Origin: Azospirillum ramasamyi
Lineage (GTDB): Bacteria; Pseudomonadota; Alphaproteobacteria; Azospirillales; Azospirillaceae
Length of the DNA: 64,000 nucleotides
Reading direction: 5' to 3'
Assembly (NCBI RefSeq): GCF_003233655.1
Contig: NZ_CP029829.1
Coordinates: 1,932,978-1,996,977, forward strand
In this document: piece by piece, positions 34,956 to 44,146 of the stretch
How the letters are laid out: the number at the start of each line of letters is the position of its first letter
Position numbering within the stretch: the stretch's first letter is position 1
Translations under genes and position numbers: made by a program
Notes under the pieces: generated by a model
Told to the model about the DNA's origin: nothing
Database searches by the model: none
Seen by the model: only the letters and a program-made list of their open reading frames with translations

Positions 34956-35053
34956 CCACCTGACCTCCCCCCGCCCAACTCCCCACACAAAACCGCGCCT
35001 TATGCTGGCGCGACAGGCGGACCATAGGTCCGCCGAGAGCGGAGGTCAGGTGG
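34956..35053. terminator. Long inverted repeat with inner hairpin between convergent genes
   Basis: The outer arms are 13 bases (34956-34968 and 35041-35053, CCACCTGACCTCC and its complement). Inside is a perfect hairpin GGCGGACC-ATA-GGTCCGCC (35016-35034). It lies between the convergent stops of the AsmA-like gene and tyrS, so a bidirectional transcription stop is the simplest reading. No T run follows. Confidence 0.5.
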
Positions 35054-35083
35054 GACTCTACCCCCGCAAATTGCCGGCGCTCC

Positions 35084-36352
35084 TTACCCCAGCTTCACCA
35101 GCGCATGCCGCTTCTTGCCGGCGCTGAGCTTCACCACACCATCCGCGTTCAGGTCGGCCGTCGTCGCCTTCGCCGTCTCGTCGGCGATCGGGCCGTCGTT
35201 CAGCTTGGCGCCGCCGCCCTTGATCAGCCGGCGCGCCTCGCCCTTCGACGCCGCCAGACCGGCCGACACCAGCAGGTCCACCACCGGCAGACCGGCCTCC
35301 AGATCGGCGCGGGCGACCTCGATGCTGGGCAGCCCTTCGGCCGCGGCCCCTTCCTCGAAGGCGCGGCGGGCGGTCTCGGCGGCCTCCAGCGCGGCTTCCT
35401 CGCCATGGGCGAGCTTCGTCACCTCGTTGGCGAGGATCTTCTTGGCCTCGTTGATCTCGGCGCCCTGGAGGTTTTCCAGACGGGCGACCTCGTCGAGCGG
35501 CAGTTCGGTGTAGAGGCGCAGGAAACGGCCGACGTCGGCATCCTCGGTGTTGCGCCAATACTGCCAGAAATCATAGCTGCTGAGCTTGTCGGCGGTCAGC
35601 CACACCGCACCGGCGGCGGTCTTGCCCATCTTGGCGCCCGACGAGGTGGTCAGCAGCGGCGTGGTCAGGCCGAACAGCTCCGCCCCGTCGGTGCGGCGGC
35701 CGAGCTCGACGCCGTTGACGATGTTGCCCCACTGGTCCGACCCGCCCATCTGCAAGCTGCAGCCGTAGCGCCGCTTCAGCTCCACGAAATCATAGGCCTG
35801 GAGAATCATGTAGTTGAATTCCAGGAAGGTCAGCGGCTGCTCGCGGTCCAGCCGCAGCTTGACCGATTCGAAGGACAGCATGCGGTTGATGGTGAAATGG
35901 CGGCCGATGTCGCGCAGCAGCGGGATGTACTTCAGCTCGTCCAGCCAGTCGGCATTGTTCGCCATCACCGCGTCGGTCGGTCCGTCCCCGAAGGTCAGGT
36001 AGCGGCCGAAGATGCGCTTGATGCCCGCCATGTTGCCGGCGATGACCTCATCGGTCAGCAGCTGCCGCGCCTCGTCCTTGCCGGACGGGTCGCCGATCTT
36101 GGTGGTGCCGCCGCCCATCAGCACGATCGGCTTGTGGCCGGTCTTCTGCAGCCAGCGCAGCATCATGATCGGCAGCAGGCTGCCGACATGCAAGGAATCG
36201 GCGGTGCAGTCGAAGCCGATATAGGCGACGATCGGCCCCTTCTGCGCCCGCTCGTCCAGCGTGGCGAGATCGGTGCACTGGTGGATGAATCCGCGCTCCT
36301 GCAGGGTGCGCAGAAACTCCGAGGAGGGGGCCGAGGAGGAAGTCGTCGTCAT
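35084..36352 (-). CDS. tyrS: Tyrosyl-tRNA synthetase
   Basis: A 422-residue class I synthetase that charges tRNA-Tyr. The HIGH-type motif is H-V-G-S (in [14 protein letters not shown]), the KMSKS-type motif is K-M-G-K-T near residue 238, and the tyrosine pocket blocks are 'YIGFDCTA' and '[26 protein letters not shown]', split by strands. A C-terminal S4 RNA-binding domain ends the protein ('[23 protein letters not shown]'). Start ATG 36352. Divergent from the bacterioferritin pair. Confidence 0.97.
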   Translation of the reverse strand: MTTTSSSAPSSEFLRTLQERGFIHQCTDLATLDERAQKGPIVAYIGFDCTADSLHVGSLLPIMMLRWLQKTGHKPIVLMGGGTTKIGDPSGKDEARQLLTDEVIAGNMAGIKRIFGRYLTFGDGPTDAVMANNADWLDELKYIPLLRDIGRHFTINRMLSFESVKLRLDREQPLTFLEFNYMILQAYDFVELKRRYGCSLQMGGSDQWGNIVNGVELGRRTDGAELFGLTTPLLTTSSGAKMGKTAAGAVWLTADKLSSYDFWQYWRNTEDADVGRFLRLYTELPLDEVARLENLQGAEINEAKKILANEVTKLAHGEEAALEAAETARRAFEEGAAAEGLPSIEVARADLEAGLPVVDLLVSAGLAASKGEARRLIKGGGAKLNDGPIADETAKATTADLNADGVVKLSAGKKRHALVKLG

Positions 36353-36751
36353 GGCCGCAATCCGGCTGTCGTTGGAAAGAAGGGCGAAGCAGGGTCGGGG
36401 AAATCCCGCGGTCTGTTAGCACGGAACGGCCCTTGCCTCAATGCGGCGCCCCGATGGCAAAAGGGGGAACCGGCAAGCGGACCCGCCTGTTTTCCCGCTC
36501 AAGCATCGCTGCGCCGCCGCAAGTCAAAACCCGCAATGTCAGGCGGGGAATTCACCGAAATCCCCGCCAATCGCAATTGACATTGATTCGCAAAACAGGG
36601 AACCGGCCCTGACTGTATTTTGGGCGGCCACCGCCCGGTCCAATTGATAGTGACTATCAACTACATCTCTGTTCCAAAACGATATTTTTATTGTTCGAGT
36701 CCTTCGGTTGTGCCAAGGTGCGACAAATCGTCTATTTAGGAGAATCCCACC
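36353..36751. other. 399-base intergenic region between tyrS and the bacterioferritin pair
   Basis: No gene seen. The part near the bacterioferritin start is clearly A/T-richer than the window. It has TTGACA at 36577-36582, a 17-base dyad at 36644-36660, and an A/T-rich stretch (GATATTTTTATT) at 36681-36692 that could be a -10 region. AGGAGA lies about eight bases before the ATG at 36752. The tyrS promoter must lie at the left end. Confidence 0.6.
36644..36660. promoter_or_regulatory. Candidate iron-responsive operator upstream of bacterioferritin genes
   Basis: TTGATAGTGACTATCAA is a perfect dyad (eight-base arms around one G), 92 bases before the first bacterioferritin. It contains TGA-N9-TCA, the shape described for RirA/IscR-type iron boxes in alphaproteobacteria, and it also resembles a degenerate Fur box. 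Which regulator binds cannot be told from sequence. Confidence 0.5.
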
Positions 36752-37234
36752 ATGCAAGGCGATCAAGGGGTCCTGGACCGTTTGAACAAGCTGCTCACCG
36801 GCGAGTTGAGCGCGGCCGACCAGTATCTGTCCCATGCGCGGTCGATGGAGGACATGGGCCTCAAGGCGCTGAGCGAGCGCATCTCGCACGAGCGGATGGA
36901 AGAGCTGGAGCATGCCGACAAGCTGATCCGCCGCATCCTGTTCCTGGAAGGCACGCCCGACGTCTCCAGCCGCGACCCGCTGCACATCGGCAAGACCGTG
37001 CCGGAGATGCTGCGGAACGACCTGAACCTGGAATATGAGGTGGTGGCCGCCCTGAAGGAAGTCATCGCCTATTGCGAGCAGGTGAAGGATTACGACACCC
37101 GCCGCATCCTGGTCGAACTGCTGTACGACACCGAGGAAGACCATGCCCACTGGCTGGAGCAGCAGCTTCGCCTGATCGACATGATCGGCCTGCAGAACTA
37201 CCTGCAGTCGGCCATGGGCGGCTTCCCGAGCTGA
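36752..37234 (+). CDS. Bacterioferritin, ferroxidase-type subunit
   Basis: A 160-residue four-helix bundle ferritin. All expected di-iron ferroxidase ligands are present: E18, E51, H54, E94, E128 and H131 (last pair in the E-E-D-H motif), plus Y25. Residue 52, normally the haem-ligating Met of bacterioferritin, is Leu. So this chain should oxidise iron but not bind haem. The second bacterioferritin, 14 bases downstream, has the opposite pattern. AGGAGA precedes the start. Iron storage in 24-subunit shells in the cytoplasm is the family role. Confidence 0.95.
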   Translation: MQGDQGVLDRLNKLLTGELSAADQYLSHARSMEDMGLKALSERISHERMEELEHADKLIRRILFLEGTPDVSSRDPLHIGKTVPEMLRNDLNLEYEVVAALKEVIAYCEQVKDYDTRRILVELLYDTEEDHAHWLEQQLRLIDMIGLQNYLQSAMGGFPS

Positions 37235-37248
37235 GAGGGGGACGGACC

Positions 37249-37728
37249 ATGAAGGGCAACAGCGACGTCATCGCCCAGCTTCAGATCGTCCTCAAGGACC
37301 AGCTGACGCAGATCAACCAGTATTTCCTGCACGCCCGCATGCTGAAGAACTGGGGCGTCAGGGCCCTGGGCAAGTGGGAATATCACGCCTCGATCGAGGT
37401 GATGAAGAGCGCGGACGAAATCATCGAACGCATCCTGTTCATCGAGGCGATCCCCAACCTGCAGGATCTCGGCAAGCTGCGCATCGGCGAGGACGTGCCG
37501 GAGATCCTGTCCAGCGACCTCGCCGCCGAGCGTGAGGCCCGCGACCGCATCGCCCACGCCATCGCCGTGTGCGAGGAGAAGGCCGACTTCGTGTCGCGCG
37601 ACGAGCTGGCCGAGTTGCTGGAAGAGTCGGAAGAGCGCATCGACTATCTGGAAACCCAGTTGAGCCTGATCGACGACATCGGCCTGCCCAACTACATCCA
37701 GGCGGCGATGGGCGAGTTCAAGGACTGA
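37249..37728 (+). CDS. Bacterioferritin, haem-binding-type subunit
   Basis: A 159-residue bacterioferritin-fold protein. The haem-ligand Met52 is present (SIEVMKSAD), but most ferroxidase residues are lost: Q18 instead of Glu, V51 instead of Glu, S54 instead of His, and Ile in place of the late His (E-E-R-I). E94 and Y25 remain. It is therefore probably the non-catalytic, haem-carrying partner of the preceding chain, 14 bases upstream in the same transcript. The split resembles the paired bacterioferritins of Magnetospirillum and Neisseria. GAGAGGGGGACGG before the ATG gives a ribosome site. Confidence 0.94.
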   Translation: MKGNSDVIAQLQIVLKDQLTQINQYFLHARMLKNWGVRALGKWEYHASIEVMKSADEIIERILFIEAIPNLQDLGKLRIGEDVPEILSSDLAAEREARDRIAHAIAVCEEKADFVSRDELAELLEESEERIDYLETQLSLIDDIGLPNYIQAAMGEFKD

Positions 37729-37788
37729 GGGAATTAGCGGGGGAGGTTAGGTGGGGGTCTCATTCCCCCGATACCAAGCCCTCCCCCC

Positions 37789-38448
37789 TCAAACCCGCCC
37801 CAGAATTTCCTCCGCCAGCGCCTGCATTTCCGCCGCCGCCTGGGTCTTGCGCGCGGCCTCCGTCACCGACAGCCCGGTCATCAGCGTGCCGGCATAGGCG
37901 GTGCGGTTGCCGACCTGCGCCGTCGCCAGTTCGACCGCCGGCGGGGCGGCCAGTTCATGCACCTTGGCGATCAGCTCGTCGGCGATGCGGGCGCGCGGCG
38001 GCACCCGGTTCAGCACCAGCAGCAGGCGGCGCTTCTCCTGCCCGGCCAGATCGATGGTCGGATGGACCGCCCACAGATCCATCGGGCTCGGCTGCACAGG
38101 CGCCACCACCAGCGTGGCGGCGCGGACGGCGATGCGCGCCTCCGTCTGGGCATGGGGCGGGCTGTCGACCACCACGATGTCGTGGCCGCGCGCCAGCTTC
38201 TCCACCTCCGCCTGGGTGCGCCAGCCGGTGATCTGCACATGGGTGAAGCCGGGCTGTCCGCCGGTGGCCTCGGCCCGGACGGCGTGCCAGCGGGTCAGGC
38301 TGCCCTGCGGGTCGATGTCGACGGTGGCGACCTTGTATCCCAGCTGCGCCCAGGCGATGGCGAGATGGGCGGCCAGCGTGGTCTTGCCGGCGCCGCCTTT
38401 CTGCTGCGCCACCGTGAAGACCTTGCCCGTCATGCCCGCACCCATCAT
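37789..38448 (-). CDS. ParA/MinD-type ATPase
   Basis: A 219-residue P-loop ATPase. It has the deviant Walker A 'QQKGGAGKTTLAAHLA', 'VATVDIDPQGSLTRW' (switch I), 'IVVVDSPPHAQTEARIA' (Walker B) and 'VLNRVPPRARIADEL'. It is small and has no N-terminal HTH, like the orphan ParA proteins that position chemosensory clusters, storage granules or plasmids. No parB or cargo gene is adjacent. ATG 38448 and ATG 38433 are both possible starts. Convergent with the bacterioferritin pair. Confidence 0.9.
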   Translation of the reverse strand: MMGAGMTGKVFTVAQQKGGAGKTTLAAHLAIAWAQLGYKVATVDIDPQGSLTRWHAVRAEATGGQPGFTHVQITGWRTQAEVEKLARGHDIVVVDSPPHAQTEARIAVRAATLVVAPVQPSPMDLWAVHPTIDLAGQEKRRLLLVLNRVPPRARIADELIAKVHELAAPPAVELATAQVGNRTAYAGTLMTGLSVTEAARKTQAAAEMQALAEEILGRV

Positions 38449-38563
38449 GTTGTGTTCGGTGATTGCGCACTCCCCTCATAACCTTGGGCATGGCACCGGT
38501 GCAACCGCGCGAATTGACCGCCATCATGATTGACAGCCGCGTCGTGCCGACTAGAAAGACGCC

Positions 38564-39559
38564 GTGACCGACCATTCCGCACCCGATACCGGTGAGAAGC
38601 GCCCGGCGCTGATCCCGGCCACCCCCGCCGGCATCCCCCGCGCGGCCGAGCTGCTGCGCAGCGGCCGTCTGGTCGCCTTCCCGACGGAGACGGTCTACGG
38701 CCTGGGCGCCGACGCCACCGACGACCGCGCCGTGGCCGCCATCTTCGCCGCCAAGGGCCGGCCGCAGTTCAATCCGCTGATCGTCCATGTGCCCGATTTG
38801 GCCGCCGCCCACTCCTGGGGCCTGTTCGACGACCGCGCCCACGATCTGGCGACGCAGTTCTGGCCCGGCCCGCTGACCATGGTCGTGCCGCGCCCGGCCA
38901 ATTCCGCCCTGTCGCTGCTGGTCAGCGCCGGGCTGGACAGCATCGCCATCCGCGTGCCCAACCACCCGGTGGCCCAGGCCATCCTGCGCGCCGCCGGCAA
39001 GCCGATCGCCGCGCCCAGCGCAAACCGCTCCGGCGCCGTCAGCCCGACCACGCCGCACCATGTGCTGGAAAGCCTGGGCGATCGGGTCGACGCCATCGTC
39101 ACCGGCGGCAAATGCATGGTCGGGCTGGAATCCACCGTCATCGACCTGACCGGACCCGAGGCGGTGCTGCTGCGTCCGGGCGCCGTGCTGCCCGACGAGA
39201 TGGAGCGGCTGATCGGCCCGATCCGCCTGTCGGCCGGCGACCCGGCCGCGCCGAAATCGCCCGGCCAGCTGGCAAGCCACTACGCCCCGAATGCCGCGGT
39301 GCGCCTCAACGCCTCCTCGGCGGAAGAGGACGAGGCGTTCCTGACCTTCGGCCCCGACCGCTTCGTCTTCGGCGGCGCCACCCGCCTGAACCTGAGCCTG
39401 GAAGGCGACCTGAACGAGGCGGCGGCCAACCTGTTCTCCCACCTGCGCAGCCTGGACCAGAGCGGGGCCAGGCGGATCGCCGTGATGCCCATTCCCGAGG
39501 TCGGGCTGGGCATGGCGATCAACGACCGCCTGCGCCGGGCGGCGGCACCGCGGAGCTAA
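38564..39559 (+). CDS. tsaC: L-threonylcarbamoyladenylate synthase (Sua5/YwlC type)
   Basis: A 331-residue enzyme that makes threonylcarbamoyl-AMP from Thr, bicarbonate and ATP, the first step of the t6A37 tRNA modification. The YrdC domain fills the first 200 residues ('LVAFPTETVYGLGADATDD', 'KGRPQFNPLIVHV', 'IAVRVPNHP'-like 'IAIRVPNHPVAQAIL', 'APSANRSGAVSPTT'). A C-terminal Sua5 domain ('SPGQLASHYAPNAAVRL') makes it the long form. Start is GTG 38564. It is separated by 110 bases from the following FAD enzyme. Confidence 0.94.
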   Translation: MTDHSAPDTGEKRPALIPATPAGIPRAAELLRSGRLVAFPTETVYGLGADATDDRAVAAIFAAKGRPQFNPLIVHVPDLAAAHSWGLFDDRAHDLATQFWPGPLTMVVPRPANSALSLLVSAGLDSIAIRVPNHPVAQAILRAAGKPIAAPSANRSGAVSPTTPHHVLESLGDRVDAIVTGGKCMVGLESTVIDLTGPEAVLLRPGAVLPDEMERLIGPIRLSAGDPAAPKSPGQLASHYAPNAAVRLNASSAEEDEAFLTFGPDRFVFGGATRLNLSLEGDLNEAAANLFSHLRSLDQSGARRIAVMPIPEVGLGMAINDRLRRAAAPRS

Positions 39560-39669
39560 TCCCGCCCGTGGCGGCTGGTCTGCGCAACAGTTGCATGGAA
39601 ATGGGGGCGGCTAGATTGTAGAAGTGTCGCGTTTCGATGCGTCCACCTCCATCTGCCGGACCCCGCGCC

Positions 39670-41088
39670 ATGACCAACATCGCCGCCGCCCTCGATCAGA
39701 TCCGCGCCATCGTCGGACCGTCCGGCCTCCTCACCGACGCCGCCGACATGGCGCCCTACCTGTCGGAATGGCGCGGGCGCTTCAAGGGCAACAGCCCGGC
39801 GGTGGTCCGGCCGGCCAGCACCGAGGAAGTCGCCGCGGTCGTCAAGGTCTGCGCCGAGGCCGGCATCCCCATCGTCCCCCAGGGCGGCAACACCAGCCTC
39901 GTCGGCGGATCCATCCCGTACGAGGAAGGGCGCGAGATCGTTCTCAACCTGTCGCGCATGAACCGCATCCGCGACATCGACACGCTGAACTACACCATGA
40001 CGGTGGAGGCCGGCGTGGTGCTGACCAGCATCCAGGAGGCCGCGGCCGACGCCGACCGCCTGTTCCCGCTCAGCCTGGGGGCGGAGGGCACGGCGCAGAT
40101 CGGCGGCCTGATCTCCACCAATGCCGGCGGCATCAACGTCCTGCGCTATGGCAACACCCGCGACCTCGTGCTGGGCCTGGAGGTGGTTCTGGCCGACGGC
40201 CGCGTCTGGGACGGCATGCGCCGGCTGCGCAAGAACAACACCGGCTACGACCTGAAGAACCTGTTCATCGGCGCCGAAGGCACGCTGGGCATCGTCACCG
40301 CCGCGGTGCTGAAGCTGTTCCCGCGCCCGCGCCAGTCGATCACCGCCTTCGTCGCGGTGCCCAGCCCCGCCGCCGCCATCGAACTGCTGGCCCGCCTGCG
40401 CGCCGCGTCCGGCGACGCCGTCTCGGCCTTCGAGCTGATGTCGCGCCGCTGCCTGGACTTCGCGCTTCGCCATGTCGCCGGCACCATCGACCCGCTGTCG
40501 GAGCCGTCGCCCTGGTATGTCCTGACCGAGCTGACGGCCGGCACCCAGTCCGACGCCTTCCAGGAGACGGTGGAGACCGCGCTGGGCGAGGCGTTCGAGG
40601 CCGAGCTGGCGACCGACGCCACGCTGGCCCGGTCCGACGCCCAGGCCAAGCAGCTGTGGTTCATCCGCGAGGCCATCGTCGAGGCGCAGAAGTTCGAGGG
40701 CGGGTCGATCAAGAACGACGTGTCGATCCCGGTGTCCCGCGTCGCCGAGTTCATCGAACTGGCCGAGGCGGCGGTGGAGCGGGCCTGCCCCGGCATCCGC
40801 CCGACCCCCTTCGGCCATGTCGGCGACGGCAACATCCACTTCAACCTCAGCCAGCCCGAGGGCGCCGACACCAAAGCCTATCTCGACCGCTGGGACGAGA
40901 TCTGCCACGTCGTCAACGAGGTGATCTTCAAGCTCGACGGCTCGATCTCCGCCGAGCATGGCGTCGGCCGCTTCAAGAAGGACGAGATGCCGGTCATCAA
41001 GGGGCCGGTGGAGTTCGACATGTTGCGCGCCATCAAGGCGACGCTCGATCCCGACGGCCTGCTGAACCCCGGCAAGATGCTGCCGTAA
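39670..41088 (+). CDS. FAD-binding 2-hydroxyacid dehydrogenase (GlcD / D-2-hydroxyglutarate dehydrogenase family)
   Basis: A 472-residue VAO/PCMH-fold flavoprotein. The FAD-binding segment is 'VPQGGNTSLVGGSIPY', followed by 'SLGAEGTAQIGGLISTNAGG' and 'LFIGAEGTLGIVTAAVLKLFP'. The C-terminal oxidase domain has 'PFGHVGDGNIHFNLSQ' (metal-binding His) and 'GSISAEHGVGRFKKDEM'. Family members oxidise D-2-hydroxyglutarate, D-lactate or glycolate; 'RxxK..HGIG' details do not separate them here. Start ATG 39670. No glcE/glcF genes follow, which argues for the single-subunit D-2-hydroxyacid type. Confidence 0.92.
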   Translation: MTNIAAALDQIRAIVGPSGLLTDAADMAPYLSEWRGRFKGNSPAVVRPASTEEVAAVVKVCAEAGIPIVPQGGNTSLVGGSIPYEEGREIVLNLSRMNRIRDIDTLNYTMTVEAGVVLTSIQEAAADADRLFPLSLGAEGTAQIGGLISTNAGGINVLRYGNTRDLVLGLEVVLADGRVWDGMRRLRKNNTGYDLKNLFIGAEGTLGIVTAAVLKLFPRPRQSITAFVAVPSPAAAIELLARLRAASGDAVSAFELMSRRCLDFALRHVAGTIDPLSEPSPWYVLTELTAGTQSDAFQETVETALGEAFEAELATDATLARSDAQAKQLWFIREAIVEAQKFEGGSIKNDVSIPVSRVAEFIELAEAAVERACPGIRPTPFGHVGDGNIHFNLSQPEGADTKAYLDRWDEICHVVNEVIFKLDGSISAEHGVGRFKKDEMPVIKGPVEFDMLRAIKATLDPDGLLNPGKMLP

Positions 41089-41228
41089 GGCCTTAGCGCG
41101 ATATATTGTTGCGGGGGACAGGCTTGCGGCGAAAGACGTATGGCCGTGCTTGTCCCCGGCGCGACACAAGGCTATGGTGCGGCCTCCGATTGTTCTGCGC
41201 CTGTCGTACCGCGAGAGAGAGTTTTCCG

Positions 41229-42632
41229 ATGTCCAAGCCGCGCACTCTGTTCGACAAGATTTGGGACAGCCACGTCGTGCATCGCCAGGACGACGGCACC
41301 TGCATCCTCTACATCGACCGCCATCTGGTCCATGAAGTGACCAGCCCGCAGGCGTTCGAAGGACTGCGCGTTGCCGGCCGCAAGGTGCGGCGTCCGGAAG
41401 CCACTCTCGCCGTACCCGACCACAACGTCCCCACCACCGACCGCTCCAAGGGCATCACCGAGGAGGAGAGCCGGATCCAGGTGGAGACGCTGGACAAGAA
41501 CGCCCGCGACTTCGGCGTCCGCTATTTCCCGATGGACGACGTCCGCCAGGGCATCGTCCACATCGTCGGCCCGGAACAGGGCTTCACCCTGCCGGGCGCG
41601 ACCATCGTCTGCGGCGACAGCCACACCGCCACGCACGGCGCCTTCGGCGCGCTGGCCTTCGGCATCGGCACGTCGGAGGTGGAGCATGTGCTGGCCACCC
41701 AGACCCTGCTGCAGAAGCCGGCCAAGAACATGCTGATCCGCGTGGACGGCAAGGTGAACCCGGGCGTCACCGCCAAGGACATCGTGCTGGCCATCATCGG
41801 CAAGATCGGCACCGCCGGCGGCACCGGCTACGTCATCGAATTCGCGGGCGAAGCCATCCGCGACCTGTCGATGGAAGGCCGCATGACCGTCTGCAACATG
41901 GCGATCGAAGGCGGCGCCCGCGCCGGCCTGATCGCCCCGGACGAGAAGACCTTCGAATACGTCAAGGGCCGCGCCCTGGCCCCGAAGGCCGGCGCCTGGG
42001 AGCAGGCCGTCCAGTACTGGAAGACCCTGCCGTCGGACGAGGGCGCGGTCTATGACGCCACCGTCGTTCTGAACGCCGCCGACATCGTCCCGCAGGTCAC
42101 CTGGGGCACCAGCCCCGAGGACGTGCTGCCGATCACCGCGACCGTGCCGAACCCGGCCGAGATCGCCGACGCCGGCAAGCGCGCCGCCGTCGAGCGCTCG
42201 CTCGCCTATATGGGCCTGACCCCCGGCCAGCCGCTGACCGAGGTGAAGGTGGACACCGTCTTCATCGGCTCCTGCACCAACGGCCGCATCGAAGACCTGC
42301 GCGCCGCCGCCGAGGTCGCCAAGGGCCGCAAGGTCGCCGAGGGCGTGCGCGCCCTGGTGGTTCCCGGTTCGGGTCTGGTCAAGGAGCAGGCCGAGGAAGA
42401 GGGTCTGGACAAGATCTTCACCGAGGCCGGCTTCGAGTGGCGCGAGCCGGGCTGCTCCATGTGCCTGGCGATGAACGCCGACCGCCTGGCTCCGGGCGAG
42501 CGCAGCGCCTCGACCTCCAACCGCAACTTCGAAGGCCGTCAGGGCCGCGGCGGCCGCACCCACCTCGTCAGCCCGGCGATGGCCGTGGCGGCGGCGGTGA
42601 CGGGGCGTCTGGCGGACGTCCGCGCTCTGTAA
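41229..42632 (+). CDS. leuC: 3-isopropylmalate dehydratase large subunit
   Basis: A 467-residue aconitase-family enzyme with a [4Fe-4S] cluster held by C349 (FIGSCTNGR), C409 and C412 (G-C-S-M-C-L). It isomerises 2- to 3-isopropylmalate in leucine synthesis and, with citramalate made by CimA (also in this window), serves isoleucine synthesis. '[21 protein letters not shown]' and '[18 protein letters not shown]' are conserved core segments, cited in part. The small subunit leuD is needed for activity but does not follow; a convergent permease gene does. Start ATG 41229 after GAGAGAGAG. Confidence 0.97.
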   Translation: MSKPRTLFDKIWDSHVVHRQDDGTCILYIDRHLVHEVTSPQAFEGLRVAGRKVRRPEATLAVPDHNVPTTDRSKGITEEESRIQVETLDKNARDFGVRYFPMDDVRQGIVHIVGPEQGFTLPGATIVCGDSHTATHGAFGALAFGIGTSEVEHVLATQTLLQKPAKNMLIRVDGKVNPGVTAKDIVLAIIGKIGTAGGTGYVIEFAGEAIRDLSMEGRMTVCNMAIEGGARAGLIAPDEKTFEYVKGRALAPKAGAWEQAVQYWKTLPSDEGAVYDATVVLNAADIVPQVTWGTSPEDVLPITATVPNPAEIADAGKRAAVERSLAYMGLTPGQPLTEVKVDTVFIGSCTNGRIEDLRAAAEVAKGRKVAEGVRALVVPGSGLVKEQAEEEGLDKIFTEAGFEWREPGCSMCLAMNADRLAPGERSASTSNRNFEGRQGRGGRTHLVSPAMAVAAAVTGRLADVRAL

Positions 42633-42640
42633 GGATCTTT

Positions 42641-42680
42641 GCCCCTTCCCTCCCCGGCAAAGGCCGGGGAGGGAAGGGGC
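42641..42680. terminator. Perfect palindrome after leuC
   Basis: Two 18-base arms (42641-42658, 42663-42680) around AAAG, starting nine bases after the leuC stop and ending 18 bases before the convergent permease stop. It is very stable and could terminate both transcripts; there is no T run. Confidence 0.65.
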
Positions 42681-42697
42681 ATCCACAGCAACACCCC

Positions 42698-44008
42698 CTA
42701 ATCTCCCCTCCCCCGCGCCTGTCCCATCAGTCCCTGCGGCCGGAAGATCAGGAACAGCGTCAGCAGTCCGAACGCCACGATGTCCTTGTAGGCGATGGCG
42801 AAATAGGCAGACCAGAAGGTCTCCACCAGCCCCAGCAGGGCGCCGCCCAGCATCGCCCCCGGCACCGAGCCGATGCCGCCGACCACCGCCGCGGCCAGCG
42901 CCTTGAAGCCGATCAGGTAGCCGGTGAAGAAGTTCACCCCGCCGTAATAGAGCGCGATCACCGCCCCCGCCGCCGCGGCCAGCCCGCCGCCGATGGCGAA
43001 GGTCGCCGCCACCGTGCGGTTGACGTCCACCCCGACCAGTTCCGCCGCCGCGATGTCGTCGGTGCAGGCACGATGCGCCCGGCCGAAGGCGGTGCGCTGC
43101 ATGATCCCCCACAACAGGGCATAAAGCCCGCCGGTCAACGCCAGGATCGCCAGCTGCGCCGTCAGCGCGGTCACGGTGAAGGCGCCGTCGCTCAGCAGGT
43201 CGTGGCGGCCGGTCAGCACCGGCGCCGGCCACCAGTCGCGGGCGCCTTGCAGCAGCCGCACCCCCTCCTGATAGGCGATGGACAGCCCGACGGCGACGAT
43301 CAGCGGCGTGTGGTTGCGCACCCCGCGCAGGCGGCGGAACACCAGCCGGTCCATGGCCCAGCCCTGCACCGCGGTGAAGCCCATCGCCAGCACCAGCACG
43401 CCCAGCAGCGCCGGCGGCCATGTCGCCCAGCCGGCCATGCCCAGCCCGGCCGCCGCGATCGCCGTCAGCATGGCGCCGAGCATCGTCAGCTCTCCCATCG
43501 CCAGATTGATCTGGCTGAGGATGGCGTAGACCAGGGTGTAGCCCAGGGCGAGCAGCCCGTAGACGCAGGCGACGGTGGCAGCGTTGACGATCTGCTGGGC
43601 CAGGAACAGGAGGGGGGTCCAGCGCGTCGGCTGCGCCCGTTCGACTTCGACCGCGGCGCCGACGGCATCGCGCGGCGGCTTGATGCGCAGCCATTGCTGC
43701 AGCATGGCGAATCGCATGTCGGTCAGCCAGCCGGTGCGGTCGGTCGCCACCGACACCAGGCTGCGCCGCCCCTCCTCCATGCCGGTTCCGGCGAAGCGGC
43801 AGGCGATCCAGTGGCGCTGGTCGCCGCTGCGGTAGTCGATGCGCAGAACCCGGCGGTCCTCGGCATAGGTCCGGGTGGACAGATCGGAGACGGGACCGGG
43901 TTCGAAGGCCGGGATCAGCTTCCGGCACAGGACATCCTGGTCGGCATCGATGCCGCACCCGGTGAGCACCAGCAAAACGAGGCACAACAGCGGCAGGATG
44001 CGGAGCAC
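42698..44008 (-). CDS. LivH-type branched-chain amino acid ABC permease with lipoprotein-like N-terminal domain
   Basis: 436 residues. Residues 1-18 form a lipoprotein signal (LPLLCLVLLVLTGC). About 115 soluble residues follow ('DADQDVLCRKLIPAFEPG', 'VLRIDYRSGDQRHWIACRFAG'). Then comes a LivH permease domain with about eight helices ('VYGLLALGYTLVYAILSQINLAMGE', 'AFGRAHRACTDDIAAAELVGVDV' as the ATPase-coupling loop, 'GGIGSVPGAMLGGALLG'). Classic LivH is about 300 residues without such a head. LivM, LivG, LivF and a binding protein are absent around it. It lies between leuC and asd, same strand as asd. The substrate is unproven. Confidence 0.88.
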   Translation of the reverse strand: MLRILPLLCLVLLVLTGCGIDADQDVLCRKLIPAFEPGPVSDLSTRTYAEDRRVLRIDYRSGDQRHWIACRFAGTGMEEGRRSLVSVATDRTGWLTDMRFAMLQQWLRIKPPRDAVGAAVEVERAQPTRWTPLLFLAQQIVNAATVACVYGLLALGYTLVYAILSQINLAMGELTMLGAMLTAIAAAGLGMAGWATWPPALLGVLVLAMGFTAVQGWAMDRLVFRRLRGVRNHTPLIVAVGLSIAYQEGVRLLQGARDWWPAPVLTGRHDLLSDGAFTVTALTAQLAILALTGGLYALLWGIMQRTAFGRAHRACTDDIAAAELVGVDVNRTVAATFAIGGGLAAAAGAVIALYYGGVNFFTGYLIGFKALAAAVVGGIGSVPGAMLGGALLGLVETFWSAYFAIAYKDIVAFGLLTLFLIFRPQGLMGQARGRGD

Positions 44009-44091
44009 GGAACCGCCCGGTCAGGTGGGACGGTTCAGCCTACCGGCAATCCGGGAGGGTGGGAAGGTGGGAGAGTGGCTGCACGGCTGTC

Positions 44092-44116
44092 CCCTCCCCC
44101 GTGAACCGGGGGAGGG
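44092..44116. repeat. GC-rich palindrome between asd and the permease gene
   Basis: CCCTCCCCCG (44092-44101), five-base loop, CGGGGGAGGG (44107-44116). Same type as the palindromes at 9904 and 42641. It follows the asd stop by 31 bases and could end the asd transcript. Confidence 0.55.
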
Positions 44117-44146
44117 TTAGGGTGGGGGCGAAACGTTGCCCGACCC

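Noticed and set aside
41089-41228. Leucine leader peptide and attenuator before leuC
   Set aside because: No short frame with a run of Leu codons and no terminator/antiterminator pair was seen. There is only a weak GGGGACA/TGTCCCC pairing.
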